Shown piece by piece: positions 25,430 to 33,660 of a stretch of 64,000 bases of DNA. Made by a program: the position numbers and the translations under genes. The DNA lies in assembly GCF_003330725.1 (NCBI RefSeq), contig NZ_CP030840.1, forward strand, positions 4,836,001 through 4,900,000. The letters are read 5' to 3'. Source of the DNA: Acidisarcina polymorpha (GTDB taxonomy: Bacteria > Acidobacteriota > Terriglobia > Terriglobales > Acidobacteriaceae). Each line of letters starts with the position of its first letter. Position 1 is the stretch's first letter. The notes below the pieces were generated by a model, which did no database searches, had not been told where the DNA came from, and worked only from the letters and a program-made list of their open reading frames with translations.

Positions 25430-26347
25430 CTACTTGGATTTTTCTGCCAACAGAAAGATTTGCCTTCGGATGTGGTATCGCTGCGGAGCACCGCAATTCA
25501 ATAGCGCAGCATCATCGCAGTCTCTTCCAAGCACGTCGACCGGATTATCCATTTTCGCCGACAGGATCCGTCCGGATGGCAAGGATAGCCTGATCGCAAC
25601 CTCAAAGGTTTCCTTGCCGACCTCCGCCGAGTATTTGCCCTGAGCCGTTTTTTCGACCTCGACCCAATTGTTGGGATGATCGCCTACGGGAGCGACCATC
25701 CATCTTGCTGGAAACTGAATTTGCGCTTGCACGGGGGGAACGTGGCGAATGAGCAGTGTTGCTTCATGGGCGGTTTGATCCATCTCCGTTAGGGTGATAT
25801 CGAAGTCGATAGAGTCCTGACCGAAAACTGTATAGGTTCCGTCAGCCCATGAGCTGGGTGTTCCGTGCTTTACATAGATGTGGTCTCCAGTTCGAAGGAG
25901 ATTCTTTTGCCTCATCGCAAGCTGCACGTCGGCGTAGAAGGTGAGTAGGTCTGTGATCGGCCCGATCAAAATGGGTTGAACCTTGCTGAGGTCGGGCACG
26001 GACAGCGTGTACTCGGGCGAAAGCGACAGATCTTCTCGGAACTGCAGGCTGGTAGGTGTCAGCGGAACTGTCTGCCCATTGACGAGCAAACCGGTCCAAG
26101 CGAAATTTTCGACGAGAGGCCCTGAGGGCTTTCGCTCGACCCGTGCATTCGCTTGAGCCTCATAACGAATCGTTCTCATATGCCCCGCGTTGATGGCCTT
26201 CATCTGGTAGGAGATCGTCTCGCCCTCAACATAGTTTCGTGTAAGGGTTACGTCTCGGTCAGGGTTTATCGTCTGGCACTCGATGAGCCAGGGATCTAAT
26301 AGAACCAGACCAGCTACGATGATCATTCTCCAACCGTTTGCAAGCAT
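25430..26347 (-). CDS. Putative exported protein of unknown function
   Basis: A 305-residue protein starting at the ATG 26347 (an upstream in-frame start at 26389 adds a leader without support). The first 25 residues look like a signal peptide (MLANGWRMIIVAGLVLLDP, then a short polar region), so it is probably periplasmic. The mature part is beta-rich, with segments such as ISYQMKAINAGHMRTIRYEA and RHVPPVQAQIQFPARW. Similar acidobacterial proteins are annotated only as hypothetical. Its start overlaps the last 25 bases of the PadR gene, so the two are translated from one message and PadR likely controls it. Confidence 0.65.
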   Translation of the reverse strand: MLANGWRMIIVAGLVLLDPWLIECQTINPDRDVTLTRNYVEGETISYQMKAINAGHMRTIRYEAQANARVERKPSGPLVENFAWTGLLVNGQTVPLTPTSLQFREDLSLSPEYTLSVPDLSKVQPILIGPITDLLTFYADVQLAMRQKNLLRTGDHIYVKHGTPSSWADGTYTVFGQDSIDFDITLTEMDQTAHEATLLIRHVPPVQAQIQFPARWMVAPVGDHPNNWVEVEKTAQGKYSAEVGKETFEVAIRLSLPSGRILSAKMDNPVDVLGRDCDDAALLNCGAPQRYHIRRQIFLLAEKSK

Positions 26348-26901
26348 TTTGTCGTTCCTCCATAAACGCTGATGGCATGAGCCACCCATTGAGATTGCGC
26401 TTTGTAGCCGCGCCAGCCGCTCTCCAATGCCAATTGTCCTGATCTCGATAGAGAGCTTGACTCAGCTGTTACGTAGCTCGCGAGCAAGGGTATGTACGCG
26501 TTCAACTCTCGTTGGAATGAGCGAAGGAACCGGAGTGTGGCAGTTTCTCCGAGTACACCGTCCATAAAAGCAAACTTGAGCATGAGGGTATCCATGTGGC
26601 TGGTCACATCCGCTCGTTCAACAGGGCTTCTCAGCCATGCTTTCAGTGCCGCCACCCCTCCGGGAGTGATTTGCAGAGGCTTGCGTCGCCGCTTGCTCGG
26701 TCGGACGACCTGATCTTCGATAATCAACTGCCGCTCTTCCAGGCGTCGCAATGCTGGATAAATCGCGCCAGGGCTGTCACTGAATCTGCCCAGAGGCGTC
26801 TCGGTGAATATTTTCCGCAGATCGTACCCAGAGCTTGCTTTGCCGTGCAGCAGTCCGAGCAGAGCGTAACCAAGCAGTGTAATCGACTGCATAGTACGCA
26901 T
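26323..26901 (-). CDS. PadR-family transcriptional regulator
   Basis: A 192-residue repressor with the winged-helix PadR N-domain (residues about 8-90: LGYALLGLLHGKASSGYDLR; GAIYPALRRLEERQLI) and a C-terminal helical dimer region of the Vir_act_alpha_C type (about 100-180). PadR proteins bind short palindromes and release upon binding phenolic or hydrophobic ligands. The 3' end overlaps the exported-protein gene. A 7-base-arm palindrome overlaps the start codon, and a promoter lies directly upstream, so autoregulation of a short or leaderless transcript is likely. ATG 26901 or 26892 could start translation; neither has a Shine-Dalgarno sequence. Confidence 0.9.
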   Translation of the reverse strand: MRTMQSITLLGYALLGLLHGKASSGYDLRKIFTETPLGRFSDSPGAIYPALRRLEERQLIIEDQVVRPSKRRRKPLQITPGGVAALKAWLRSPVERADVTSHMDTLMLKFAFMDGVLGETATLRFLRSFQRELNAYIPLLASYVTAESSSLSRSGQLALESGWRGYKAQSQWVAHAISVYGGTTKCLQTVGE

Positions 26902-26935
26902 CGTACTATAAACCTACTGCGTTCTGCGTTGAAGA
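26892..26935 (-). promoter_or_regulatory. Promoter and PadR operator of a probably leaderless operon
   Basis: On the minus strand a -35-like TTCAAC is followed, after a 17-base spacer, by TATAGT (-10). Just downstream lies the palindrome TAGTACG-ATG-CGTACTA at 26892-26908, which contains the ATG of the PadR gene. The expected transcription start is at or within a few bases of that ATG, leaving no room for a ribosome site. A repressor bound here would block the promoter. Confidence 0.65.
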
Positions 26936-27509
26936 GCCATATTCCAGCTTATCTAGCAGAGTTGGCTGATCGCGAGACTGATGAAGCGAGGGATGACGAA
27001 ACACCGTTGGGAGCCGCTTTTTGAAAGAACCTTCGTCGCTGGCAACGTTCCGTGTCTTAGCACCACAAAGTCTGTTCGCGTCAGCTGTGATCTCGATAAG
27101 TACAAAATCGCCAAAGCACTCATCGACAACGATCACGACGAACGCTTGCTTGCGAGTACGGCCCATTGCGCTGATCGATATGGCTGTAAAACCAGCGTCG
27201 CCCGGGCGGAAGGCAGGCCATGGAAATGACAGAGTATGGAAAGCATGGAAAGCCAAGAAGCCGGCTTCCCACCCTTGTATGTTGCGTTCAGAGGCGTGAC
27301 GATAGGTTACGTTTCGGCGGAGAGGCCGTTCCCACCCGAGGCCAGCCTTGCTGAGCCTGATGCGAAGATCGGCCGCCGTCCCTCTCTTTTTATGCTGTGG
27401 AGAATCGGAGGCCTTTGGAGCCTGCATGTTCAAGGTCAGCAGAAAGAGGAAGCCCGTGGACGCGGACAGGGACGGCTGCTGAAGCCCATCCTAGTGCCGA
27501 AGGAGGTCT
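26936..27509. other. Noncoding stretch left of the IS110 transposase
   Basis: No gene is supported; open frames on both strands lack ribosome sites and recognisable domains. The right part (after about 27400) should include the left end of the IS110-family element. The exact boundary cannot be fixed from one copy. Confidence 0.4.
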
Positions 27510-28890
27510 ATGAGCAAGCAGATCGTTGCTCTTGGTAAGCCCGCAGTTTCAACCGAGAAATACCCAGATCGCCAAGTGAAGAAGTTGTTTTGCGGTATTG
27601 ATATAGGCGCGGAAACTCTGGCGATTGCAGTGATGGAGGTGGACCATCCGTGGGTGCAACGCGAGTTTGCCAACACCGTTGCGGGACACAAGGCGCTGCT
27701 CAACTGGCTGGGAAAGATGAAGGCGCCGGTGCGGGTATCGCTGGAGGCCACCGGCATTTATTCGATGGACCTGGCCTTGGCCCTGGATGCGACCGAGTTT
27801 GTGGAGGTAGCGGTGCTGAACCCAAAAAGGGTTCACGACTTTGCGCGGACACTTCGCCGGTCCAAAACGGACTCAGCAGATGCTCAGGTGCTGGCAGAGT
27901 TCAGTCTGCGCATGCCCTTTGCAGCCTGGCAAAAGCCCAGTCAAAGCGCCCTCGCTCTGCGCGCCATCAGCCGGCATCTGGAGGCGTTGGTGGTCCAGCA
28001 AAGGCGGGAAGGTAATCGCCTGCACGCCGCCGAAAGATCGTTAGCCACGCCGCGCTGTGTGATCGCGGACCTGAAGCGTTCGCTGGCCGGAGTTGACCGG
28101 CGCATCGTGAAGCTGCGCCGTGAGGCCCTGACGTTGATCGCCGCTGATGCCCACTTGAGCCAGCGTTTCAGGCTGTTAACAAGCGTTCCGGGCATCGCGG
28201 CCGTCAGCGCGTTGCAGATCCTGGGCGAACTGGTCCTGCTGGCCCCAGACATGAAGGTGCGTCAATGGGTCGCGCGCAGCGGGCTCGATCCGGTACACCA
28301 AGACTCTGGCACTTCGGTGCATAAACCATCGCGCATCAGTCGCGCTGGCAGTCGCCACCTGCGCCGGGCGCTTTATATGCCGGCTCTGGCCGCAGTGCGT
28401 TGGGACCCACATCTAAAGGCGTTCTATGAAGCCTTGCTTGCGCGGCACAAACGCAAACTGCAGGCACTGATCGCGGTCGCTCGCAAACTGCTTCACGCCA
28501 TCTACGGCATCTTCGGCAGCCAAACTCCCTACGACGGAAGCAAGCTCTTCCCGCATCTGCTGACCATATAAACGCTACAATCGCCTCATCAAGTGAAACG
28601 GAAGCGGGCTCTGCTGGGAAGCAACCATGCCGAGGGATAACTTGGTGGGCTCATCCCGACGATGAACCAACAGCCGAGCGGGGATATCCTCGCTCGGCCC
28701 AGACAGGCATCGGAGGGAAAGACCCACCATGCCTTGAAAATCCATTCCATCCCCACCGAAAATGCTTGCACTACAAGAGAGAATCTTCCCACACTCTTTG
28801 GAAATCCCTTCGGGATTCCCACATTCCCACGACCTCGACGACTGGATATATGTTTCCGTGTCCGCTCAACTCGAACCATAGCCAACGCAA
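27400..28890 (+). mobile_element. IS110-family insertion sequence, limits approximate
   Basis: The intact transposase gene is followed by about 300 bases of structured noncoding DNA with two clear hairpins: CCGAGCG...CGCTCGG at 28674-28697 and AATCCC-TTC-GGGATT within 28800-28820. A long noncoding end is where IS110-group elements carry their bridge RNA. The ends given are estimates since no second copy or target duplication is available; the family makes none. Confidence 0.55.
27510..28571 (+). CDS. IS110-family transposase (DEDD recombinase)
   Basis: A 353-residue transposase with both parts of the IS110 family. The N-terminal RuvC-like DEDD domain shows FCGIDIGAETLAIAV (first Asp), SLEATGIYSMDL (Glu) and KTDSADAQVLAEF (Asp residues). 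The C-terminal Tnp_20-type domain shows LLTSVPGIAAVSALQILGEL and the region around the catalytic serine, KPSRISRAGSRHLRRALY. IS110 elements insert through a bridge RNA transcribed from a noncoding end. The reading frame is intact and the ATG follows GGAGG, so it may be active. Confidence 0.93.
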   Translation: MSKQIVALGKPAVSTEKYPDRQVKKLFCGIDIGAETLAIAVMEVDHPWVQREFANTVAGHKALLNWLGKMKAPVRVSLEATGIYSMDLALALDATEFVEVAVLNPKRVHDFARTLRRSKTDSADAQVLAEFSLRMPFAAWQKPSQSALALRAISRHLEALVVQQRREGNRLHAAERSLATPRCVIADLKRSLAGVDRRIVKLRREALTLIAADAHLSQRFRLLTSVPGIAAVSALQILGELVLLAPDMKVRQWVARSGLDPVHQDSGTSVHKPSRISRAGSRHLRRALYMPALAAVRWDPHLKAFYEALLARHKRKLQALIAVARKLLHAIYGIFGSQTPYDGSKLFPHLLTI

Positions 28891-29117
28891 GGGGCTTGTA
28901 ACGGATGTCTCAGGTCCACAGCGTAACGGATGTTCCGGTACACTCACCCCTTAGCGAGGCTTGTCTTCCTTACTGCGCGCGTAGCGCGGGACTGGCAGGG
29001 GCCGGCGTTGCGGGCAGGAACAGGCCCGCTGAGGTGGGTGTCGCAGGACGCAGAGCGGCCGCAGACAGGGAGGAGCCGTCCTCCCTATTCAGTCATCAGT
29101 TTTGGGCTTTGAGGAAA
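28572..29117. other. Noncoding region after the transposase: candidate bridge-RNA end, tandem repeats, hairpin
   Basis: No gene is seen in this 546-base stretch. It holds the hairpins of the IS110 right end, then an 11-base direct repeat GTAACGGATGT at 28898-28908 and 28923-28933, followed by a GC-rich run and a perfect hairpin AGGGAGGA-GCCG-TCCTCCCT at 29067-29086. That last hairpin lies just past the stop of the minus-strand gene ending at 29118 and could terminate it, although no T-run follows. Confidence 0.5.
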
Positions 29118-29336
29118 TCAGATTGCAACTGGATAAGAGGTGTAATCTTTCAAAATCTGCGGCTCGCCACCCTGGTCATGGATGCATTTCGCTTCGATTG
29201 AGACCTTGGTGTTGAGGCGGGCAGAGAAGGTGGTGTCATCGGTGAACTCGATGTGAACTTCTGGTCCGGAGCTGCCGTCTTCGTAGATGTGACAGGCGCG
29301 GATGACTTTACCGGCAAGTTCTTTGCATTCAATCAT
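29118..29336 (-). CDS. Small protein of unknown function, divergent from an XRE regulator
   Basis: A 72-residue protein from the ATG at 29336 (the frame stays open further upstream but that part overlaps the XRE gene and looks noncoding). It has alternating beta strands: KVIRACHIYEDGSSGPEVHI, then FTDDTTFSARLNTKVSIEAK. It is soluble and without a recognised domain; small beta-rich proteins with EFTDGT-like strands occur on plasmids. It is divergent from an XRE-family gene, separated by 163 bases that contain a short inverted repeat. Confidence 0.6.
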   Translation of the reverse strand: MIECKELAGKVIRACHIYEDGSSGPEVHIEFTDDTTFSARLNTKVSIEAKCIHDQGGEPQILKDYTSYPVAI

Positions 29337-29449
29337 GGTTTTCGTGGAAGGGTTTACACACAATACGGTAACGCAAAACCTTAGTGGAATCGCTGTGATT
29401 TTGAGAGAATGTTGCGCCGATGGTCTGGCTACCAACGGTCGCAGAATAT

Positions 29450-29464
29450 CACACTCATCGTGTG
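29450..29464. promoter_or_regulatory. Short inverted repeat in the divergent XRE spacer
   Basis: CACAC-TCATC-GTGTG lies between the divergent starts at 29336 and 29500. It is placed where an XRE-type regulator could control itself and the neighbour. Arms are only 5 bases, so this is a weak call. Confidence 0.3.
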
Positions 29465-29499
29465 TAGACTCATAGTGGTCAAGCGCCAAGCATGAGGGA

Positions 29500-29721
29500 G
29501 TGCCTAAAGCTTCGGTTAAGACCATCTTCGGGACGGCTTTACGCTCCTTGCGAGAGGAACGCGGCTATTCCCAGGAGCATCTTGCAGAGCGAGCTGGTCT
29601 GCACCGAAACTACGTGGGCGGAGTTGAACGCGGGGAGCGAAACATAGCCCTGGAGAACATCGTGAAACTGGCGCAGGCGCTGTCAGTTCGAGCGAAGGAT
29701 CTGTTCGACGCCCTGCCCTGA
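29500..29721 (+). CDS. XRE-family helix-turn-helix regulator
   Basis: A 73-residue protein that is almost entirely a lambda-Cro/XRE DNA-binding domain: FGTALRSLREERGYSQEHLA, then RAGLHRNYVGGVERGERNIA with the closing IVKLAQALSV. The start is GTG at 29500. Proteins of this size act as dimeric repressors or as restriction-modification controllers. No restriction enzyme is adjacent. It stands at the left edge of the cargo block leading to the SRAP gene and the GTPase operon. Confidence 0.88.
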   Translation: MPKASVKTIFGTALRSLREERGYSQEHLAERAGLHRNYVGGVERGERNIALENIVKLAQALSVRAKDLFDALP

Positions 29722-29751
29722 GTCGTCACGCCGTCCGAGTGGGGTTCGGCG

Positions 29752-30039
29752 CTACTCGGCAAGATCTTCGTCGTAAACGCCATCGAAGATCGGCTCTTTC
29801 TTACCCGGAAAGATACCCTCATGCTTCTTTATCAATTCATGCATGACCCGGAGTGTGATCCGCGCGGCGTAGCTGATCTCGCGGTCCAATTCGGTATCGA
29901 CATCAGAAAAGTTGGGGTCGCTTCCGGCCTTCGCCGCCCATTTAGCGGTCCTGATCGCCACAATCAGCGCGGTTGCGATAAGAATGGACGGGCCCATCTT
30001 CGGCCAGTCGATTTTCCACTGGGTTCCCACCTGTTTCAT
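29752..30039 (-). CDS. Small membrane protein of unknown function
   Basis: A 95-residue protein with one hydrophobic stretch (PSILIATALIVAIRTAKWAA, about residues 17-36) near the N-terminus and a charged, soluble C-terminal part with ITLRVMHELIKKHEGIFPG. It probably sits in the inner membrane with the tail in the cytoplasm. Not recognised as a known family. It faces the XRE gene tail to tail. Confidence 0.6.
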   Translation of the reverse strand: MKQVGTQWKIDWPKMGPSILIATALIVAIRTAKWAAKAGSDPNFSDVDTELDREISYAARITLRVMHELIKKHEGIFPGKKEPIFDGVYDEDLAE

Positions 30040-30118
30040 TGCGTCAGTATAGGCGAAGATTAGGCGAATATGTCACAATGATGGAGCCGCGCGCTGTGCG
30101 CACCTGCTCGGAGATGTC

Positions 30119-30346
30119 ATGGCTCGAAAAGGGATCTCGCGTGAAGACCCAATTGTCCAGGTTTTCTTTCCCTGTGACATTGGCACGCGATTGCTCGAAG
30201 AGTTTGCCGCCGCGCGCCCTGAGGACTACACGTTCCTTGAACCGAAGGACTTCAACGATCTGAGGAGCTCGGCTTTTGCTGGTATCCCCGAATGGGACGC
30301 TTTCGCGGACCACGTGCAACAATGCATCCGTTGCGGTGAGGTGTAG
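30119..30346 (+). CDS. Small soluble protein coupled to the SRAP gene
   Basis: A 75-residue protein with a GGAG ribosome site 8 bases before the ATG. It contains two cysteines near the end (QQCIRCGEV) and one at residue 19. It ends two bases before the SRAP start codon, so it is probably translated with it. No family recognised. The tight spacing and normal composition argue it is real. Confidence 0.6.
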   Translation: MARKGISREDPIVQVFFPCDIGTRLLEEFAAARPEDYTFLEPKDFNDLRSSAFAGIPEWDAFADHVQQCIRCGEV

Positions 30347-30348
30347 CC

Positions 30349-31068
30349 ATGTGCGGACGATACGTGCGACGTACTGACAAGCAGAAGATAGCGGAATGGT
30401 TCAAGGCCAAGAACGACACGGCAAATCTGCCAATGCCAGACGCGGATTACAACATCGCGCCGACGACGCATCAGCCGATAATTCGTCAGAGCAAGGAAAC
30501 GAACGAGCGCGAGATGGTCTTAGCCCGTTGGGGTTTGGTGCCGTTCTTCACAAAGGAGCTATCGGACATCAAGGGACTGACGACGATCAACGCACGGTCT
30601 GAGACCATCGCGACAGCGAAAACTTGGCGAGAGCCAATGAAAAAGCGGCGTTGCATCATCCCAGCAAGCGCGTTTTATGAGTGGCCGAAGGAGGGAAAGC
30701 CGCCTAAGCAGCCGTATGCTATCGAGGTTTCCAGCGGCAACCTGTTCGCGTTCGCAGGTTTGTGGGACGCATGGAAAGACAAAGACGGCCACTGGCTGCA
30801 ATCGTTCGCGATTGTCACAACTGACGCTAACGAACTCATGTCCCGCATACATCCGCGTATGCCCGTCATCCTTCACGCACGAGATTATGACCGATGGCTA
30901 GACCGCGAAGAGACCGAACGGCTTCCATTGGATTTGCTCAAACCATATGAGTCTGAAGAGATGGAGATGTACGAAGCCAATCCGAAGGTCGGCAACTTCC
31001 GCAACAACGGGCCTGAGATGCTGCAAAAAGCTCTCGACGCGGCGGAGTCTGGAACGCTACCCATCTGA
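30349..31068 (+). CDS. SRAP-family protein (YedK/HMCES-like abasic-site crosslinker)
   Basis: A 239-residue SOS-response-associated peptidase family protein. After removal of Met1 the catalytic Cys2 (MCGRYVRR) forms a thiazolidine link to abasic sites in single-stranded DNA. Other family marks are present: DYNIAPTTHQPI, ARWGLVPFF, TINARSETI, the FYEWP glutamate and the active-site histidine in RIHPRMPVIL. Such proteins shield abasic sites during replication and are often carried on plasmids and conjugative elements, where single-stranded DNA is exposed during transfer. It follows a coupled 75-residue gene. Confidence 0.93.
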   Translation: MCGRYVRRTDKQKIAEWFKAKNDTANLPMPDADYNIAPTTHQPIIRQSKETNEREMVLARWGLVPFFTKELSDIKGLTTINARSETIATAKTWREPMKKRRCIIPASAFYEWPKEGKPPKQPYAIEVSSGNLFAFAGLWDAWKDKDGHWLQSFAIVTTDANELMSRIHPRMPVILHARDYDRWLDREETERLPLDLLKPYESEEMEMYEANPKVGNFRNNGPEMLQKALDAAESGTLPI

Positions 31069-31091
31069 TCGACAAGGGGTCTTGTGACGCG

Positions 31092-31118
31092 TGAAGACGA
31101 GGGTTGTAGGCGTCTTCA
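31092..31118 (+). terminator. Stem-loop after the SRAP gene
   Basis: TGAAGACG and CGTCTTCA form a perfect 8-base stem with an 11-base loop, 24 bases after the SRAP stop codon. There is no T-run, so it is not a standard intrinsic terminator, but its position between the SRAP unit and the GTPase operon fits transcript processing or termination. Confidence 0.4.
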
Positions 31119-31138
31119 AGCAGAGGAAGGATTAAACG

Positions 31139-31255
31139 ATGAAGGCGATCAGAAGGTCTGTGATTTTCCCGCCGACGAGGCCTAAGTATCTCTATAACGG
31201 AGGTTTACCGCTTTGTTTCCAGCCTGCTCCTCTGTGGCGGAGGATGATAAGCTGA
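31139..31255 (+). CDS. Possible 38-residue peptide
   Basis: An ATG at 31139 follows AGAGGAAGG at good distance and opens a 38-codon frame whose start reads MKAIRRSVIFPPTRPKYLYN. It lies alone between the SRAP gene and the phosphoesterase gene. Composition is plausible but there is no recognised family; it could also be an untranslated leader of the downstream operon. Confidence 0.25.
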   Translation: MKAIRRSVIFPPTRPKYLYNGGLPLCFQPAPLWRRMIS

Positions 31256-31328
31256 GACGTGGCACGGCGCGGTCTCCAACGGGCTCTAGGAAGGTGAATC
31301 CGACGACGACACTCTGGGAGCAGAAGGA

Positions 31329-32590
31329 ATGCCGGACACGATTTCGTTCTTACATCTTTCGGATATTCACTTTACCAAAGGCACCAGCAATGTCAGTTCC
31401 TTTGATATTGATCGGATTGTTCGGAACGAACTTGTCCGTGACGCCGCTAATTTACTTCCGGCGGTTCAGCCCCTGACAGGAATCATCGTTTCCGGTGACA
31501 TAGCATTTGCTGGTAAACCGGACGAATTCAAGACCGGAATTGATTGGCTAGCAGAACTCTCTGCCAAGCTCAACTGCGATCCAAGTTTGGTCTGGTGCGT
31601 ACCTGGCAACCATGATGTTGACCGCAATGTGATACGTGAACACACAGGTATCACTCCCATCCAAAACGAAATCCGCGTATCAACGGACCTTAACGCGTGC
31701 ATGAAGAGGCACCTGACAGCGGCGATGCTGCAGTGCTTTTCGAGCCTCTCAGAGCCTATAACGACAGCATTGGTCAAAGATTTGAATGTGCATCAGTTCC
31801 AGCAAAGCCGTGGTGGGAATTCGATCTTGGCCTCAATGACGGATCAACACTTAGGCTACGAGGTCTAAACAGCTCAATCATCTCCGGCGACAACGACAAA
31901 GAACACACCTGCCTGCTTTGTCTTGGCCCCGCTCAGTACGAGTACATGCGCGAAGATGACGTGACCTACCTCACGATTTGCCATCATCCTCCTGATTGGC
32001 TCGTGGATGGAGCAGAAGCCCGGACAGCACTGAAGGCCTATTCGAAGGTCATTCTCACAGGGCATAAGCATTTCCACGAAGAAGAGGAAGTGAATGGGAC
32101 TCTCTGGCTCAGTTCTGGGGCCGTACATCCTTCCCGAGCTGAACAAAAGTGGGAACCAACGTACTACTACCTCAGGTTTGAAGTAGAGGACACTGATTGT
32201 CAAAGGCTCCTAATAGTGGATGTCTTTCGGCGCATCTGGAACGACTCTTCGAAGATGTTCGTGCGTCCCGCGGGTCAGCAAGAAGATTTCAAGACATACA
32301 AGCTGCCTCTTTCGAAGAGGCAAAAAACAGGCGAGAGTGTAACACTAGTCACCCAACCTTCTACTGGAGGTGTCGAAGTGTCATTGAACAGGAAAAAACT
32401 TCTCTATGCGTTCGTGGCATTGCCGTACCACACCCGGCTTTCGATCATGGAACAACTGAAACTGATTGACGAAGACAATCGCGGACTTCCGGATAACGAA
32501 CGGTTCGCATCCTGCTTTGATCGAGCAGAGAAACAAAACCGCCTGAACGATGTGTGGGACTTGGTTGAGTCAAGGCAAGCGACTTCTTAG
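31329..32590 (+). pseudogene. Calcineurin-like metallophosphoesterase, split by a frameshift
   Basis: Two overlapping frames together encode one metallophosphoesterase of about 420 residues. The first (31329-31868) carries LHLSDIHF, VSGDIAFAG and the VPGNHDVDR motif. The second (open from 31694 to 32590) carries TICHHPPDW and LTGHKHFHEEEE. All five metal-site motifs are present only if the frame shifts by -1 between about 31710 and 31725, where KRHL in the first frame leads into DSGDAAVLFEPLRAYN in the second. No classical slippery heptamer is seen, so a one-base deletion or sequencing error is likelier than programmed shifting. It is the first gene of the GTPase operon, ending 9 bases before the next start. 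Confidence 0.8.
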
Positions 32591-32599
32591 GAGAATATT

Positions 32600-33655
32600 G
32601 TGCACGAATTATTTCCGAATTGGATGAACAAGGTATCACCGCAGATTGATGAGGCGCGTTTGACGGCGCGTTGGAACGCTGCAAAGAAGGTCGCCGACGA
32701 AGCGAATGAGGCGGGCATACTGGCACTTGCCGAACAAGCACTCAATCTCAGTTCCGCTGCAACTGAGACGGTACGCGTTTCAGCACGCTTGGCGGACACT
32801 ACCTATGTCTCAGAAGATGATGCACTTGAGCTGTCCGCTCTGGCAGCGGGAGCTCTTGCGTCACTCATGACCACCAATTCCCGCAAGGGGGAGACAGCAG
32901 CGGCATCAGTTCGAGCGGGCCTGTTCGGCCGTTCGAGTAGTAAAGGGATGACCCAAGATCTCCGCCGTTTGGCGGACGCCGCAATCCAGCGAATCTCCGA
33001 AGAGGACCGTAAAGACGCAGTGGTACCAACTTGGGCAGGAAAGGCGATCACTGATGTTACCGGCAAGCAAGCGGTTGTCGTCGATTTGTCCACAACCCAC
33101 ACGTTGGTTCTTGATGCCGCGCAAGCAACGATCAATTCGGTGAAGGCACAATTCCAGAAGTTCACCGACGCTTTGTCTAAAATGAGCTCCCTGCAAAAAG
33201 AATCATCCGACCTCGCATATCTGCTTGTGTCGCAATACTCCTTCGTCGCAGGGAAAGTCATTTCATCTATGAGCGCAAGTGATGCTGCTTTTTGTTCGAG
33301 TAGAGACCTTTTCAACGCAACACAGTTCACATCGACGCTTCCCGCATTCGAGGCCTCGCTCGCGATGCTCTTGAGGCCAGCGAAGTTGTCTAAGAAGGCC
33401 GTTACGCTATCGCAGGCTGTTAGTGGTCTCGACGGGGAAATCCGCCAGGCAATCATAAGTAATTCGGTTGTCTTTCCTAAAATTCTCCCGCTTCATTTTG
33501 CCGTCCTCAAGTGCCAAGAAGTCTCAGGAGGGGAGACGTGGGCTCCGGCCTTCGAGACAGTTACAGGTTTGAAGAGTAGCCTCTCGCAGACCCCTGAAGA
33601 GCTTGCCGCTCAGTTTTATCTCGAATCGATATTGATCTGGCATCTGGAAGGCTAA
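32600..33655 (+). CDS. GTPase-associated helical protein (GASH-like)
   Basis: A 351-residue, largely alpha-helical, alanine-rich cytoplasmic protein starting at a GTG. The first 70 residues (HELFPNWMNKVSPQIDEARL; RWNAAKKVADEANEAGILAL) and later helical repeats match, by recognition, the GTPase-associated system helical domain described with predicted bacterial conflict systems. It has no catalytic motif. Position second in the operon, 9 bases after the phosphoesterase and 5 bases before a GTPase, indicates tight co-expression. It may be a scaffold or regulator of the GTPases. The family name is from memory and should be confirmed by a profile search. Confidence 0.6.
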   Translation: MHELFPNWMNKVSPQIDEARLTARWNAAKKVADEANEAGILALAEQALNLSSAATETVRVSARLADTTYVSEDDALELSALAAGALASLMTTNSRKGETAAASVRAGLFGRSSSKGMTQDLRRLADAAIQRISEEDRKDAVVPTWAGKAITDVTGKQAVVVDLSTTHTLVLDAAQATINSVKAQFQKFTDALSKMSSLQKESSDLAYLLVSQYSFVAGKVISSMSASDAAFCSSRDLFNATQFTSTLPAFEASLAMLLRPAKLSKKAVTLSQAVSGLDGEIRQAIISNSVVFPKILPLHFAVLKCQEVSGGETWAPAFETVTGLKSSLSQTPEELAAQFYLESILIWHLEG

Positions 33656-33660
33656 GAACG

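Noticed and set aside
26906-27433. 175-codon minus-strand frame upstream of PadR
   Set aside because: It overlaps the PadR promoter, has low-quality composition and no ribosome site.
31694-31868. Programmed -1 frameshift in the phosphoesterase gene
   Set aside because: Overlap was read for slippery heptamers and a following hairpin; none of the classical form was found, so recoding is not claimed.
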